DNA from: Diplonema papillatum
Lineage: Eukaryota; Euglenozoa; Diplonemea; Diplonemida; Diplonemidae
DNA length: 64,000 bases
Assembly (NCBI GenBank): GCA_030068145.1
Contig: JAPJBO010000061.1
Location: 1-64,000, forward strand
Direction of reading: 5' to 3'
The position numbers and the translations under genes were made by a program. Within the stretch, counting starts at the first letter, position 1. Each line of letters starts with the position of its first letter. The notes beneath the pieces are model-generated. The model ran no database searches and had not been told where the DNA came from. It saw only the letters and a list, made by a program, of their open reading frames with translations. Shown here in pieces: positions 11,026-19,757 of this stretch.

Positions 11026-11137
11026 GCAATATTTTCGTTTGTGCGACACTACATGTGTTCTGGTTAAACCGCTGCCAACGTTCTTTTAGCTGTAACAAAT
11101 ACTGTCTCCAGGGAAGCAGAAATTGGTTATCGCAAAA
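11026..11137. repeat. Dispersed repeat, copy 1 (second copy 14487-14607)
   Basis: About 115 bp starts with CACGAGCAATATTTT and ends with GGTTATCGCAAAAAAA, matching 14487-14607 closely. Both copies lie in or beside introns of the TPR gene and end in an A-run on the plus strand, which resembles the 3' end of a short retroelement. Confidence 0.6.
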
Positions 11138-11144
11138 AAAATAC

Positions 11145-11300
11145 TCGGCGTAGCTGCTTCGACTCCGAATGGAAGGGGAGGTAAGGGGCAAATACAAGAC
11201 AAACACTATCTGATTTGTTCTTCGCTTACGCCATCTGTTCTTTGTCGGGCAGCATCGTCGAGCATTTCCTTGCAAGCTGGCGCTTATGTAAAAAAAACAT
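11145..11300 (+). repeat. A-tailed dispersed element, short copy
   Basis: Begins near TACTCGGCGTAGCTGC, includes a block around AATCTGATTTGTTCTTCGCT and ends ...GCTGGCGCTTATGTAAAAAAAA. Longer copies are at 49933-50215 (plus) and 61958-62245 (minus). It matches a SINE-like or truncated retroelement with an A tail. I saw no clear pol III boxes. This copy sits immediately 3' of the donor site of TPR gene exon 2. Confidence 0.6.
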
Positions 11301-11322
11301 GTTTTCGAAAAGGAGAACATAC

Positions 11323-12161
11323 CAGGATGACGCTGCTGAACCCGTGGCTGCCGGTGGCGAGGAGCCCGCCGACGACGGCGGTGGCGAGGACCAGCAGCGG
11401 GAGGACGACCGAGGCGGCCGTTGAGAACCGGGCCGGCTGCTTCGCGGGCGGCGCCGGCACGACGCCGCCCAGCGCGATGCCCCAAGCCGCGGCGCAAGCC
11501 AGCAGCAGCACCCAAGCCGCGCCGACGTCGAACCCGCAAGCGTCCGGCCACCCGCCGCCCCCGTCCCATGCCAGCTGGTCCCCCACCACCAGCGCGAACA
11601 CGACTCCGGGCACTGCGAAGGCGCACGCTGCAGCGGCCAGCCTACCCGCCGACAACCTCGGAGTGTACCCTTCCTGTGACACTACCACACCAGGTGGACT
11701 CGCCGTTCTACACCGGCTGTCAGCGGGTGTGGGGAACGCGTTCAGCGCCGATCTACCGCTGTGCGGCAGCGGAGACGTGAAGAACGTGTGGAACGACGTG
11801 CCGTCCTCGCGCACGATCCTGCGGGCACCCGGGCTCGACGGCAAAGGCGAGAGGCCCGAGAACGGGGTCGCCGCCGGCCGCCTGGGCGGGGTCAGCCCCT
11901 GCTGTGCCGATAGACTCGCCCGGCGCGCGGGGCTCGCGCTGTCAGCGTCCGCCGCCCGCAGCCGCGGGGGAGTGGCCCCGCCGTCGCTGCGCGCGGTCGA
12001 CGCGCTGGGCCGCCGCCCGCCTCTGGCCGGCGGGCTCTGCGAAGAGCGCGGCGGGCTGTCGCACGCAGACACGCGCGCAAGCGCGGCTTCGAACAGGTCC
12101 TCTGTCGTCGTGCAGCTGAGCAGCGTCTGCAGCTCGGGATCGTTCGCGTTTCCCTCTAGAC
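11323..12161 (-). CDS. TPR/transmembrane protein, exon 2
   Basis: The frame is open throughout and continues exon 1 (14626-14935) in the correct phase: exon 1 leaves one base and this exon supplies two, after an AACAG acceptor. The joined sequence reads LQKGLEG then NANDPELQTLL, closely resembling the end of the first TPR domain in Hop/Sti1-type co-chaperones. A Pro/Ser/Arg-rich region follows, then three likely membrane spans: AAAACAFAVPGVVFALVVG, VLLLACAAAWGIALGGVV and SVVLPLLVLATAVVGGLL. The exon ends at a GTATGT donor (11322-11317) in phase 0, so the protein continues; I found no next exon before the Penelope-like elements. This looks like a membrane-anchored TPR co-chaperone-like protein, but the full function is unknown. 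Confidence 0.75.
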
Positions 12162-12236
12162 CTGTTTTGTGTGTCAGAATCTTGCTTTTCCGACATTCCC
12201 GTGGGACGTTCAGTTGCTGTCTTTCGACCTAACTGT

Positions 12237-12420
12237 ATTTTTAGAGTTAAAGTTCGCTTGAGAGTCCGGGATGTTCGAGTCTCCTGGTGGTGACCTTCGT
12301 TTTCAGAGTTAAAGTTCGCTTGAAATTCCGGGGTTTTAGGGTCTCCGTGTGACCGTTCATGAATGGGTTCTCATAGAGCAAGAAAGGGCTATATGGTAAT
12401 GGGTTGTATATTTAGTGCAC
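12237..12420. repeat. Dispersed repeat family with core TTCGCTTGAAATTCCGGGG
   Basis: Two tandem copies of a short element (from 12237 and 12301) contain TTTTAGAGTTAAAGTTCGC, then the core, then a GTGACCGTTCATGAATGG block and GAGCAAGAAAGGGCTATA. Other full or partial copies are near 12846, 13025, 18930, 19207, 41498, 49311 and 57735. At least eight copies in 64 kb and no ORF suggest a non-autonomous element of unknown class. Confidence 0.65.
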
Positions 12421-12584
12421 AGGCATTCGACACAAAAGACCCACTTTGTAGTTGTACGGGTTCTGCTCCTCTAACCTCCGTCGAAATAAGCACAAGGCAG
12501 CCCCTCATGTATTTTTAGAGTGAGTTCGCTTGAGGGTCCGGGTTTTTTGAAGACACCGACTCAGCAGGTGAGGGAACGCATGCC

Positions 12585-12800
12585 GCGGGGGAGTGGCCCC
12601 GCCGTCGCTGCGCGCGGTCGACGCGCTGGGCCGCCGCCCGCCTCTGGCCGGCGGGCTCTGCGAAGAGCGCGGCGGGCTGTCGCACGAAGACACGCGCGCA
12701 AGCGCGGCTTCGAACAGGTCCTCTGTCGTCGTGCAGCTGAGCAGCGTCTGCAGCTCGGGGTCGTTTGCGTTTCCCTCGAGACCTGTTTTGTGTGTCAAAA
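12585..12800 (-). pseudogene. Partial duplicate of TPR gene exon 2 (copy A)
   Basis: It encodes the same start as exon 2 (KTGLEGNANDPELQTLL, then a block ending DGGATPPR) and then diverges to HAFPHLLSRC before stopping near 12507. It retains an AACAG-like acceptor at its 5' edge. It lies inside intron 1, between exon 1 and exon 2, so it could act as an alternative, truncating exon. The match is very high over about 210 bp. Confidence 0.75.
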
Positions 12801-13084
12801 TCTTGCTTTTCCGATATTCCCGTGGCTGTCTTTCGACCTAACTGTATTTTTAGAGTTAAAGTTCGCTTGAGAGTCCGGGATGTTCGAGTCTCCGGGTGAC
12901 CTTCGTTTTTAGAGTGAAAGCTTTTGTGTGTAAGCGTTCAATTTGTTCAAAGACCCACCTTGTAGGTGCATTGTTTCTTCCCTCCAGCCTCCGTCGAAAT
13001 AAGCACAAGGCAGCCCCTCATGTAGTTTTAGAGTGAATGTTTGCTTGAGATTCCGGGGTTTTTGAAGACACCGACTCAGCAGGT

Positions 13085-13250
13085 GAGGGAACGCATCGGG
13101 GGGAGTGGCCCCGCCGTCGCTGCGCGAAGTCCGCGGCGGGCTGTCGCACGCAGACACGCGCGCGAGCGCGGCTTCGAACAGGTCCTCTGTCGTCGTGCAG
13201 CTGAGCAGCGTCTGCAGCTCGAGGTCGTTCACGTTCCCCTCGAGCCCTCT
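13085..13250 (-). pseudogene. Partial duplicate of TPR gene exon 2 (copy B)
   Basis: A second, more diverged partial copy encodes NDLELQTLLSCTTTEDLFEA and then SACDSPPRTSRSDGGATPP, with an internal deletion relative to exon 2. It shares with copy A the divergent continuation FPHLLSRCLQK. The two copies therefore probably arose from one event followed by tandem duplication. Confidence 0.7.
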
Positions 13251-13518
13251 TTGGGTGGCTTAATCTTGTTTTTTCCGGCATTCTGGTGGGACGTGCAGAT
13301 TGCTGTATTTCGACCTTTTCTTTCTTTTTTTGTGCTTCCGGACGAAGTGTGCGCAAGTGTCAGACTAATCCATTCGAAGTTGATTTATTGGGGCAAGTTT
13401 TCTCAGCCGGCGTAAGTTGTTTGGGTTCGTTCGCGTTCCTCTCGAGCCCTGTTTGTGTGGCGGAATCTTGGTTTTCCGGCAGTCTGGTGGTACGTTCAGA
13501 TTGCTGCCTTTTGACCTT

Positions 13519-14244
13519 GTAGACTCTTGGTTTTTTCTTGAGGGGTCCGCTGTAGACTCGTGGTTTTTTCTTGAGGGGTCCGCTGTAGACTCGTGGTTTT
13601 TTCTTGAGGGGTCCGCTGTAGACTCGTGGTTTTTTCTTGAGGGGTCCGCTGTAGACTCGTGGTTTTTTCTTGAGGGGTCCGCTGTAGACTCGTGGTTTTT
13701 TCTTGAGGGGTCCGCTGTAGACTCGTGGTTTTTTCTTGAGGGGTCCGCTGTAGACTCGTGGTTTTTTCTTGAGGGGTCCGCTGTAGACTCGTGGTTTTTT
13801 CTTGAGGGGTCCGCTGTAGACTCGTGGTTTTTTCTTGAGGGGTCCGCTGTAGACTCGTGGTTTTTTCTTGAGGGGTCCGCTGTAGACTCGTGGTTTTTTC
13901 TTGAGGGGTCCGCTGTAGACTCGTGGTTTTTTCTTGAGGGGTCCGCTGTAGACTCGTGGTTTTTTCTTGAGGGGTCCGCTGTAGACTCGTGGTTTTTTCT
14001 TGAGGGGTCCGCTGTAGACTCGTGGTTTTTTCTTGAGGGGTCCGCTGTAGACTCGTGGTTTTTTCTTGAGGGGTCCGCTGTAGACTCGTGGTTTTTTCTT
14101 GAGGGGTCCGCTGTAGACTCGTGGTTTTTTCTTGAGGGGTCCGCTGTAGACTCGTGGCTTTTTCTTGAGGGGTCCGCTGTAGACTCGTGGTTTTTTCTTG
14201 AGGGGTCCGCTGTAGACTCGTGGTTTTTTCTTGAGGGGTCCGCT
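13519..14244. repeat. 33-bp minisatellite, 22 copies
   Basis: 726 bp is exactly 22 units of 33 bp, nearly identical (one T/G change in the first unit and one T/C change near 14158). Because 33 is a multiple of three, frames stay open on both strands: plus encodes VDSWFFLEGSA repeats, minus encodes ADPSRKNHEST or LQRTPQEKTTS repeats. It lies in intron 1 of the TPR gene. I read it as non-coding, because no start, splice site or neighbouring domain supports translation. Confidence 0.95.
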
Positions 14245-14486
14245 GGACCCCGTTGGACCCTCCTATAGGATAAATCGTCGTGTTTGTGTGCACCAGCGGA
14301 ACTCACCTGCTTTGGTAAGTTTCATGTAGTACGCCGTCAACTAAAGGGGTTGGTCGAATAATAACAGTTATTTGACATACGTCTGGTTGCCTAAAAACAC
14401 TACCACGACTTGATCCTGCTACTGTTCGGTACCCGGAACTCGACAAATCGAATAATAACACAGGTGTTACTATTCGACCCGGAGCA

Positions 14487-14607
14487 CGAGCAATATTTTT
14501 GTTTGTGCGATTTAACCTACACGTGTTCTGGTTAAACCGCTGCCAACGTTCTTTTTGGCTGTAACAAATACTGTCTCCAGGTAAGCAGAAGTTGGTTGTC
14601 GCAAAAA
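14487..14607. repeat. Dispersed repeat, copy 2 (matches 11026-11137)
   Basis: Nearly the same sequence as 11026-11137, in the same orientation, lying just inside intron 1 next to the donor site of TPR exon 1. Confidence 0.6.
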
Positions 14608-14625
14608 AAGGCGTGGTGCACACAC

Positions 14626-14935
14626 CTTTCTGAAGGTACTGCAGCGCGTCCGGGTATCGGCCGACGTGCCGCATGACCATGGCGGCTCGGATGAAGCCCT
14701 TCGACCACTGCGGAGAGAGGGTGATGCACTTCTCCGCGTCGCGCAGGGCGGCGTCGATGCATTCAAGCGACAGAAGAACCGCGCTCCGGTTGCTCAGCAG
14801 CCACGGGCTGCCCGGATCCACCGCGAGGGCTCTGTCGAAGCACGCCCGGGCATTATGCAGCGACCGTTGGCGGAACTCGGCCGTGCCTTCCAGCCACAGC
14901 CGCTTCGCCTCGCCGGCAGGCAGCGGGGGAACCAT
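14626..14935 (-). CDS. TPR/transmembrane protein, exon 1
   Basis: Starts at ATG (14935), MVPPLPAGEAKRLW, and encodes about three tetratricopeptide repeats: roughly residues 11-44, 45-78 (SNRSAVLLSL...LRDAEKCITLSPQW) and 79-103 (SKGFIRAAMVMRHVGRYPDA). Asn in SNRSA and Lys/Arg in SKGFIR sit at carboxylate-clamp positions of Hop-type TPRs, which bind the EEVD tail of Hsp70/Hsp90. The first clamp Asn seems to be Thr here. The exon ends CAGAAAG before a GTGTGT donor (14625-14620). Intron 1 (12162-14625, 2464 bp) holds the minisatellite, dispersed repeats and two partial exon 2 duplicates. The gene is 3' incomplete in this window. Confidence 0.8.
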
Positions 14936-15017
14936 GCTTTCACTGTGGGCGGACGCACCGCGCCCCCACTGTGAGTATTCTCCTCTTTCCCCGACCCGAC
15001 TCTAAGTGGGGGGGGGG

Positions 15018-15185
15018 GATTGCGAGAACGTGCTTGGAATGGGTATGTGCTCAACACCGCACTGGTCCCGTCTGCGCCGTGTTTCGGTCCTTTAAGCCAC
15101 GGACACATAAGGCGGACCATCATCAGCGTGGAACCTGAGTGTCTGCAGACAGGACTGCGGTGTGAGTCTGGTTTGTCAGGCGGCT
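15018..15185. repeat. Dispersed repeat family R1, copy
   Basis: A G-run followed by GCGAGAACGTGCTTGGAATG and about 150 more bases with a GTGTTTCGGTCCTTTAAGCC block and a CTGAGTGTCTGCAGACAG block. Very similar copies are at 34930-35100 and 38377-38545, with diverged copies near 37005-37165, 39180-39290, 48290-48420 and 63035-63185. Some carry the G-run at one end. No ORF is conserved; it is probably a non-autonomous mobile element. Confidence 0.7.
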
Positions 15186-15491
15186 GTTCTGGCAGTGTTG
15201 AAACGACAGTGAAGGTTCCGCGGTGTCCGGCCCAGCAAAAGCACGAGAAAAATTCACAAACGGAGGCAGGAGCGCAGCCGCCCAGATAGTAGAGAAGGTG
15301 GTGGCGACGCGATTAGGAGGGGGCGTGTTTGTTCATCCGGAGCAGCAGTTTCGAGTTTTTTTTTTTTTTTTTCGTAGCGCTCACCGGGACCTGCCTTGCT
15401 GCACCTTCCAGCCCGAGCCCGCGTCAAGCACAGGCCGGGGTTCGGGTTCTATCAGAACGTCGATTGCGCGCGAACGAGCTTTTTTCCCACA

Positions 15492-15522
15492 CAATTTGTG
15501 CCAGGCGCCCTGGCACAAATTG
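15492..15522. repeat. Perfect 14-bp hairpin
   Basis: CAATTTGTGCCAGG, loop CGC, then the exact complement. It abuts a G-run and the longer palindrome that starts at 15532. Confidence 0.8.
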
Positions 15523-15531
15523 GGGGGGCCA

Positions 15532-15679
15532 TAAGCAGGTGCTTATCATAGATGGCCGGTTGATAACGTTATATAACGTTATATAACGTTATAACGGTCA
15601 TAACGTTATATAACGTTATATTACGTTATCAACCGGCCATCTATGATAAGCACCTGCTTATCATAGATGGCCGGTTGAC
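15532..15679. repeat. Long AT-rich palindrome with TAACGTTATA subrepeats
   Basis: 15532-15660 is a near-perfect palindrome of 129 bp centred at about 15596, with arms of about 60 bases. Each arm has an outer unique part (TAAGCAGGTGCTTATCATAG) and an inner run of overlapping, self-complementary TAACGTTA motifs. A third copy of the outer part follows directly at 15656-15679. It resembles a small foldback element. Confidence 0.85.
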
Positions 15680-15714
15680 CTCCTGGGCTAGCATGTTCTC
15701 TCATCAACCGTGGC

Positions 15715-16013
15715 TATCTCGGGGGGAAAATGTTTCTTGGGTTTGAAGAGCGCGTGGTGCTTGCACCACTGAGGCCAGGTTATTTAACCGCGGATTTAGT
15801 GAAGGATCGTTCAGGAAACGGTCGCGAGCGAAACCCGACCAGGTAACGACCATATCACTGTCTTCTTTGTTTTGTGATGCGAACATCACGAGGTGCTGTC
15901 CGAAGACCGCCCACGTGAGCACTGTTAAGCATTGAGTTCTTTTAAGTACATGAACCACATGGATTAGCATGCACTACTGTTAAGCAGCGGTTGCCAGATA
16001 CTCCCGTAGCACC
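15715..16013. repeat. Dispersed repeat blocks shared with 48140-48200 and 49613-49703
   Basis: Block one (about 15722-15780, AAGAGCGCGTGGTGCTTGCA) matches 48144-48200. Block two (15923-16013, with CATGAACCACATGGATTAGC) matches 49615-49703. The minus-strand frame through block one is fortuitous. Confidence 0.6.
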
Positions 16014-17190
16014 TATTCACGGGTTTGCAGGGGTAAAAAGGAAGCCCGGGTTGGGGAGGGTGGTGGGTTTGGTGCGTAGTATTCTTCTTTTTTCGTTCTT
16101 TCTCGGTTCTGGTGGTGCTGCTCCTTCCTTCTCGTCCTGTGTTGGGTTACGACTTTTTTTGTTCTTTATCGGTTCTGAGCGTTTCCATATGCCTTTTCCT
16201 GCTTTGACATGCAGTCCCTTCCAAACTGTACCTCTCTTGGTGTTCGGGGTTGGGCCCAACGGAAGTGATTTCTCCCCTTTTCCCCTTTGTCCTGAGCTGG
16301 AGAGACAGAAGCATGTGCCCATGCCTGACTGAGTAGCCGGCGGAGAATTCCTACAGAAGTCCCACAAGCTCTGACAATGGTGCGAATATTCTTTTTGAGT
16401 TTCTAGTCAGCCACCCAAGAACCGGGTGGTGGGAATGGGGTGTCGTTGGACGGGTTTCATTTCCCTTCACTGGGATGGCTGCCGTGACGAACCTAGCTTC
16501 TTCGTATCACATGCGGAGAGAGAAAGAGAGAGGGTGGAGAGAACGACAGTGAGGATTTGGAGGAGGACGCGGCGTGCGTCGGGGCCCGTGAGGAAGCACC
16601 GGCCACCTTGCAAGATTAAACCTGCCTTGGAAGAGGCACCTTATTACTCGTAGGGGTAGGCACCCCTGCGGAGGCCCTCTTCCGTGTGCCACGCGGAAGG
16701 AACACTAGGCCTATAATAAAACCTCGGAGGGAAAAAGCCTGCGTGTTTATCCCACTCAAGAAAAACCCCGCCCTCAAGCTCGTCCCCGTGAGCCGTGGAC
16801 GTGGTACTCCCTGATTCGGACAACGCCCAACTACCATGGGTACCATATGGTGGTACATATCAGCTAATCTGAGCAAGGCCCTCTGCAAGAGCGCGGGTTC
16901 CACCACCACCACCACCACCACCACCAAATCTGATCCAGTCGTTGGTCAATTTGTTGCGTCTAACAAACGCAATTTGTCAAGAACAAAAACAGATCGATGG
17001 CAGCGCGCCATCCTCTCCCGTTAGATGAACAAAACAGGTCTGAAAGAAGTGCGCACAAACAAATTTTGCTTTCTTTTTCTTTGGATCCGAGCTTGAAAGG
17101 TCGGATCTCCAGCTCAGCGGAAGAGACCCCGCTTCGAAATTAGAACAGCAAGGGCTAGTTTCGAAGGGGACAGACGAGAACCAGGACGGG
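16014..17190. other. No gene recognised
   Basis: About 1.2 kb without a convincing coding region. It holds a T-rich stretch, and a CCA trinucleotide run at about 16900-16925. A motif at 16950-17015 resembles, reverse-complemented, the block at 37520-37580. Confidence 0.4.
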
Positions 17191-17197
17191 AAAGGAA

Positions 17198-17242
17198 GAA
17201 GAAGAAGAAGAAGAAGAAGAGAGAGAGAGAGAGAGAGAGAGA
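17198..17242. repeat. (AAG)n-(AG)n microsatellite
   Basis: About eight AAG units run into about twelve AG units. Confidence 0.9.
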
Positions 17243-17737
17243 TCACGTGTTTTGGCGGTACTGCAGAGCCACAAGTGGCTACCGGTTTCCCAAAGCACAG
17301 CAGCAAGGTGGGAGTGCACCCTGCGGCCGGCCTGTACACCCTGCGGCCTTGGCGCTTCAACACGAGCCCCAAGCAAGAGGGCAACGCGGACGGATTTGCG
17401 GCACTGCGGTAACTCCGACTCTCACTTTGCACGTCGTAACTAATTTCATCTTCTTCGACTTCCTTTCCCGTCCTGGTTCGACTTAAGCTTTGCTGACACG
17501 GGGGCCTCAGCCTTCCTCGGGAAGTGGCGTCAGGGTGTATGCTCTTTTTACGCTGCCTGGGTGCGCCGGCAATGCCGGGATTCACACACCGTCCACGTTT
17601 TGCAGCTGGACGGAGGACAGAGGCGATGTTAAACGGCATAGTAGCAGTTTGCTCCAAAGACAGCTGGAATGACGCCAAACCCGTGTACCCTCAGGACGTA
17701 GCCTTCGCTCAATGGAAGCTGAAGTTTCCCATCAAGG

Positions 17738-17997
17738 TGTTAGCCGCCGCCGTTGGCCGCGCAGTCGTGAGGAAGAAGAGGGCCCGCAGCGTTACAAGGC
17801 GGCGATCCCCCGCGAGACGAGCTCGCCCGCCGGCCAGAGCGCCCGCTGCAGCACCAACTCCGGTGCCGCCACTCACTGTAGCAGAGCCGCAACCTGCAGC
17901 GCGCCTCCGGAGCGACTTACGCCCGCCGTAGCAGTGCGAAGAGAAGTGAGGAGACCGGAAACTCCCCGGAGAGATGGTCCCTGCACTCTAACTCGTA
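17738..17997 (+). repeat. GC-rich dispersed repeat, copy 1
   Basis: About 260 bp with close copies at 18994-19203 (plus, shorter) and 54396-54655 (minus); a partial copy at 56588-56690 shares only one end. One end reads GAGTGCAGGGACCATCTC and, in the copies at 54370 and 56565, abuts a (GA)n tract; the same end follows (GA)n at 37312-37355. All copies keep an Arg/Ala/Pro-rich frame (SPARRARPPARAPAAAPTP), which is expected of GC-rich sequence. A short element with a microsatellite tail is the simplest reading. Confidence 0.7.
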
Positions 17998-17999
17998 TC

Positions 18000-18930
18000 A
18001 GCTCGACTCCCGTGTAACAGGCCTTCCCGGTCACTTTCGTGCTACAACCCCGTCCGCTCTGCCCTGTGGCTGACCGTCTCGACGAGCTTGTGCTCAGCGC
18101 AAGCGCCAAGCCCCAAGGGGCGCCACGCCTTGATGCTTTAGTTTGGGAAATCGGTAGCCACTTGACCCGAAGGCCCGTGGCTCTGCAACCGCCGAACACG
18201 TGGAGCTTGGCTCCCGTGTAGCAGGCTTTCCCTGGTACCTTCACCTAGGGAGGAATGCAATTTAACCGGGACCGGTGCGAGCACCGAGGCCTGGGAACCC
18301 GCGCCGAGGACTGACTCGGCCTCCCGCTCAGGCGGCAGTACCTCCTGGGCTTCCTCGGGCTCCGGTTCAACCGGAATCAACGGGCTGCCGTTGTGCACCA
18401 GCCAACAGCATGTGGGACATACCCACGTGGTGTTGAGCGCCTCTGGCAAGGCGAATCTGTCACGATTGTCCCTGCCCCTGAGTCGGGACCGCTGGCATAC
18501 AAACGCCGCCACAACGCGAACAGTGTCGTCTGTTGGCGACATCATGGGCGGTGTCGCATGATGGGGAAAAAACGCATTGTCTTCGTCCCACAGCAGCCGG
18601 GCGGCTCGCCGGATATAGTACGACTGGGATGGTATCCCAATCTACGTTCGGTAGATCCATTTGTTCTAGGGTAGGCCCAGCCGGCATATTCTTTGTTTGT
18701 ACGTACGTGTGTAAACCCGGTTTTGAGTGATTTAACACAGCACGCTGCCATCCGACCCTTTTTGATATAGACAAGCAAGCTTGTTACCATAAAAAAGAAA
18801 AAGGACACGGCATGCAAGGAACGTGCCTGCTGCTTCTGGAGGGAGCATCCTTTTCACTTGTTTACTTCCGTTCTGAGACGTGTTGTTTTGGTGCGATCCG
18901 CTTGGAATGGATGAGAATGACTCCGGCACT
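18000..18930. other. Unassigned region with a Cys-rich minus-strand frame
   Basis: No complete gene recognised. Minus-strand frames at about 18385-18560 contain closely spaced Cys pairs (HCSRCGGVC in one frame, WVCPTCCWLVH in the next), suggesting a decayed zinc-ribbon-like segment split by a frameshift. A short block around 18143-18165 (GGTAGCCACTTGACC) recurs, in either orientation, near 17270 and 48738. Confidence 0.3.
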
Positions 18931-18993
18931 TTTTAGAATTGAAGTTCGCTTGAAATTCCGGGGTTTTAGGGTTCCGTGTGACCGTTCATGAAT

Positions 18994-19203
18994 TGGAGCT
19001 AGCCGCCGCCGTAAGCCGCGCAGTCGTGAGGAAAAAGAAGAGGGCCCGCAGCGTTACAAGGCGGCGATCCCCCGCGAGACGAGCTCGCCCGCCGGCCAGA
19101 GCGCCCGCTGCAGCACCAACTCCGGTGCCGCCACTCACTGTAGCAGAGCCGCAACCTGCAGCGCGCCTCCGGAGCGACTTACGCCCGCCGTTGCAGTGCG
19201 AAG
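18994..19203 (+). repeat. GC-rich dispersed repeat, copy 2
   Basis: Matches 17738-17950 with a 3-bp insertion near 19035. It joins directly at its left to a copy of the TTCGCTTGAAATTCCGGGG family and at its right to the GAAAGGGCTATATGGT block of that family, so it appears to be inserted inside that element. Confidence 0.7.
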
Positions 19204-19708
19204 ATCTCCTAGAGCAAGAAAGGGCTATATGGTTACGGGTTGTATATTTGTTCTTTGACGTGTCGTGCAGGCAAAAGACTAAGGCGATGTGTTTTGACAG
19301 TGATCAGAACTTCTTCAACAGAAAACATGGCAACTGTCTCTGTCATGCTATATAGGTAAGGCAACTACCCAAAATTGAAGCATGAACAGCCCGGAAAACT
19401 GGAAAGCAGATCACACTCAGATTGAAACCGAAACAAAAAAAAAAAAGAAAAAAAAGACTCTAGAAATGAAATGGAAGCGCTTCCTTCGCCTGCCCAGGCA
19501 GGGCCAAGCAGGGCTTGTGAAGGAAACGCGGATGTTCCCTTCGTTTTGCTTTTCCAAAATATATGCCGGGGAAGGGGGAGGCAAAAAAGAAGGTGCGTGG
19601 AAGTTTGAATGGGATATAGGCAAGAAGTGTGCAGACAGTCGCATCCCTGTCAAAGAAAATGGGGGGGAACAGACACTCAGGCCAACACACACGTTCTGTA
19701 CAGACGTA

Positions 19709-19709
19709 C

Positions 19710-19756
<47 letters not shown>
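19709..19756. repeat. (AC)n tract at the 5' junction of a LINE fragment
   Basis: About 24 AC units immediately precede the LINE reading frame. A second AC tract follows its 3' end at 21571. Confidence 0.95.

Positions 19757-19757
<1 letters not shown>

Noticed and set aside
13519-14244. CRISPR array
   Set aside because: Repeats are directly joined with no spacers, in a eukaryotic intron.
13417-14268. Long repetitive proteins on both strands over the minisatellite
   Set aside because: Explained by a 33-bp repeat with no stop in several frames; no splice or start context.
17524-17931. Arg/Ala/Pro-rich protein in the GC-rich repeat
   Set aside because: The frame recurs only because the repeat recurs; composition-driven and not linked to any start or splice signal.
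19382-19756. N-terminal extension of the LINE fragment including a His-Thr run
   Set aside because: Unrelated sequence plus an (AC)n microsatellite read in frame.
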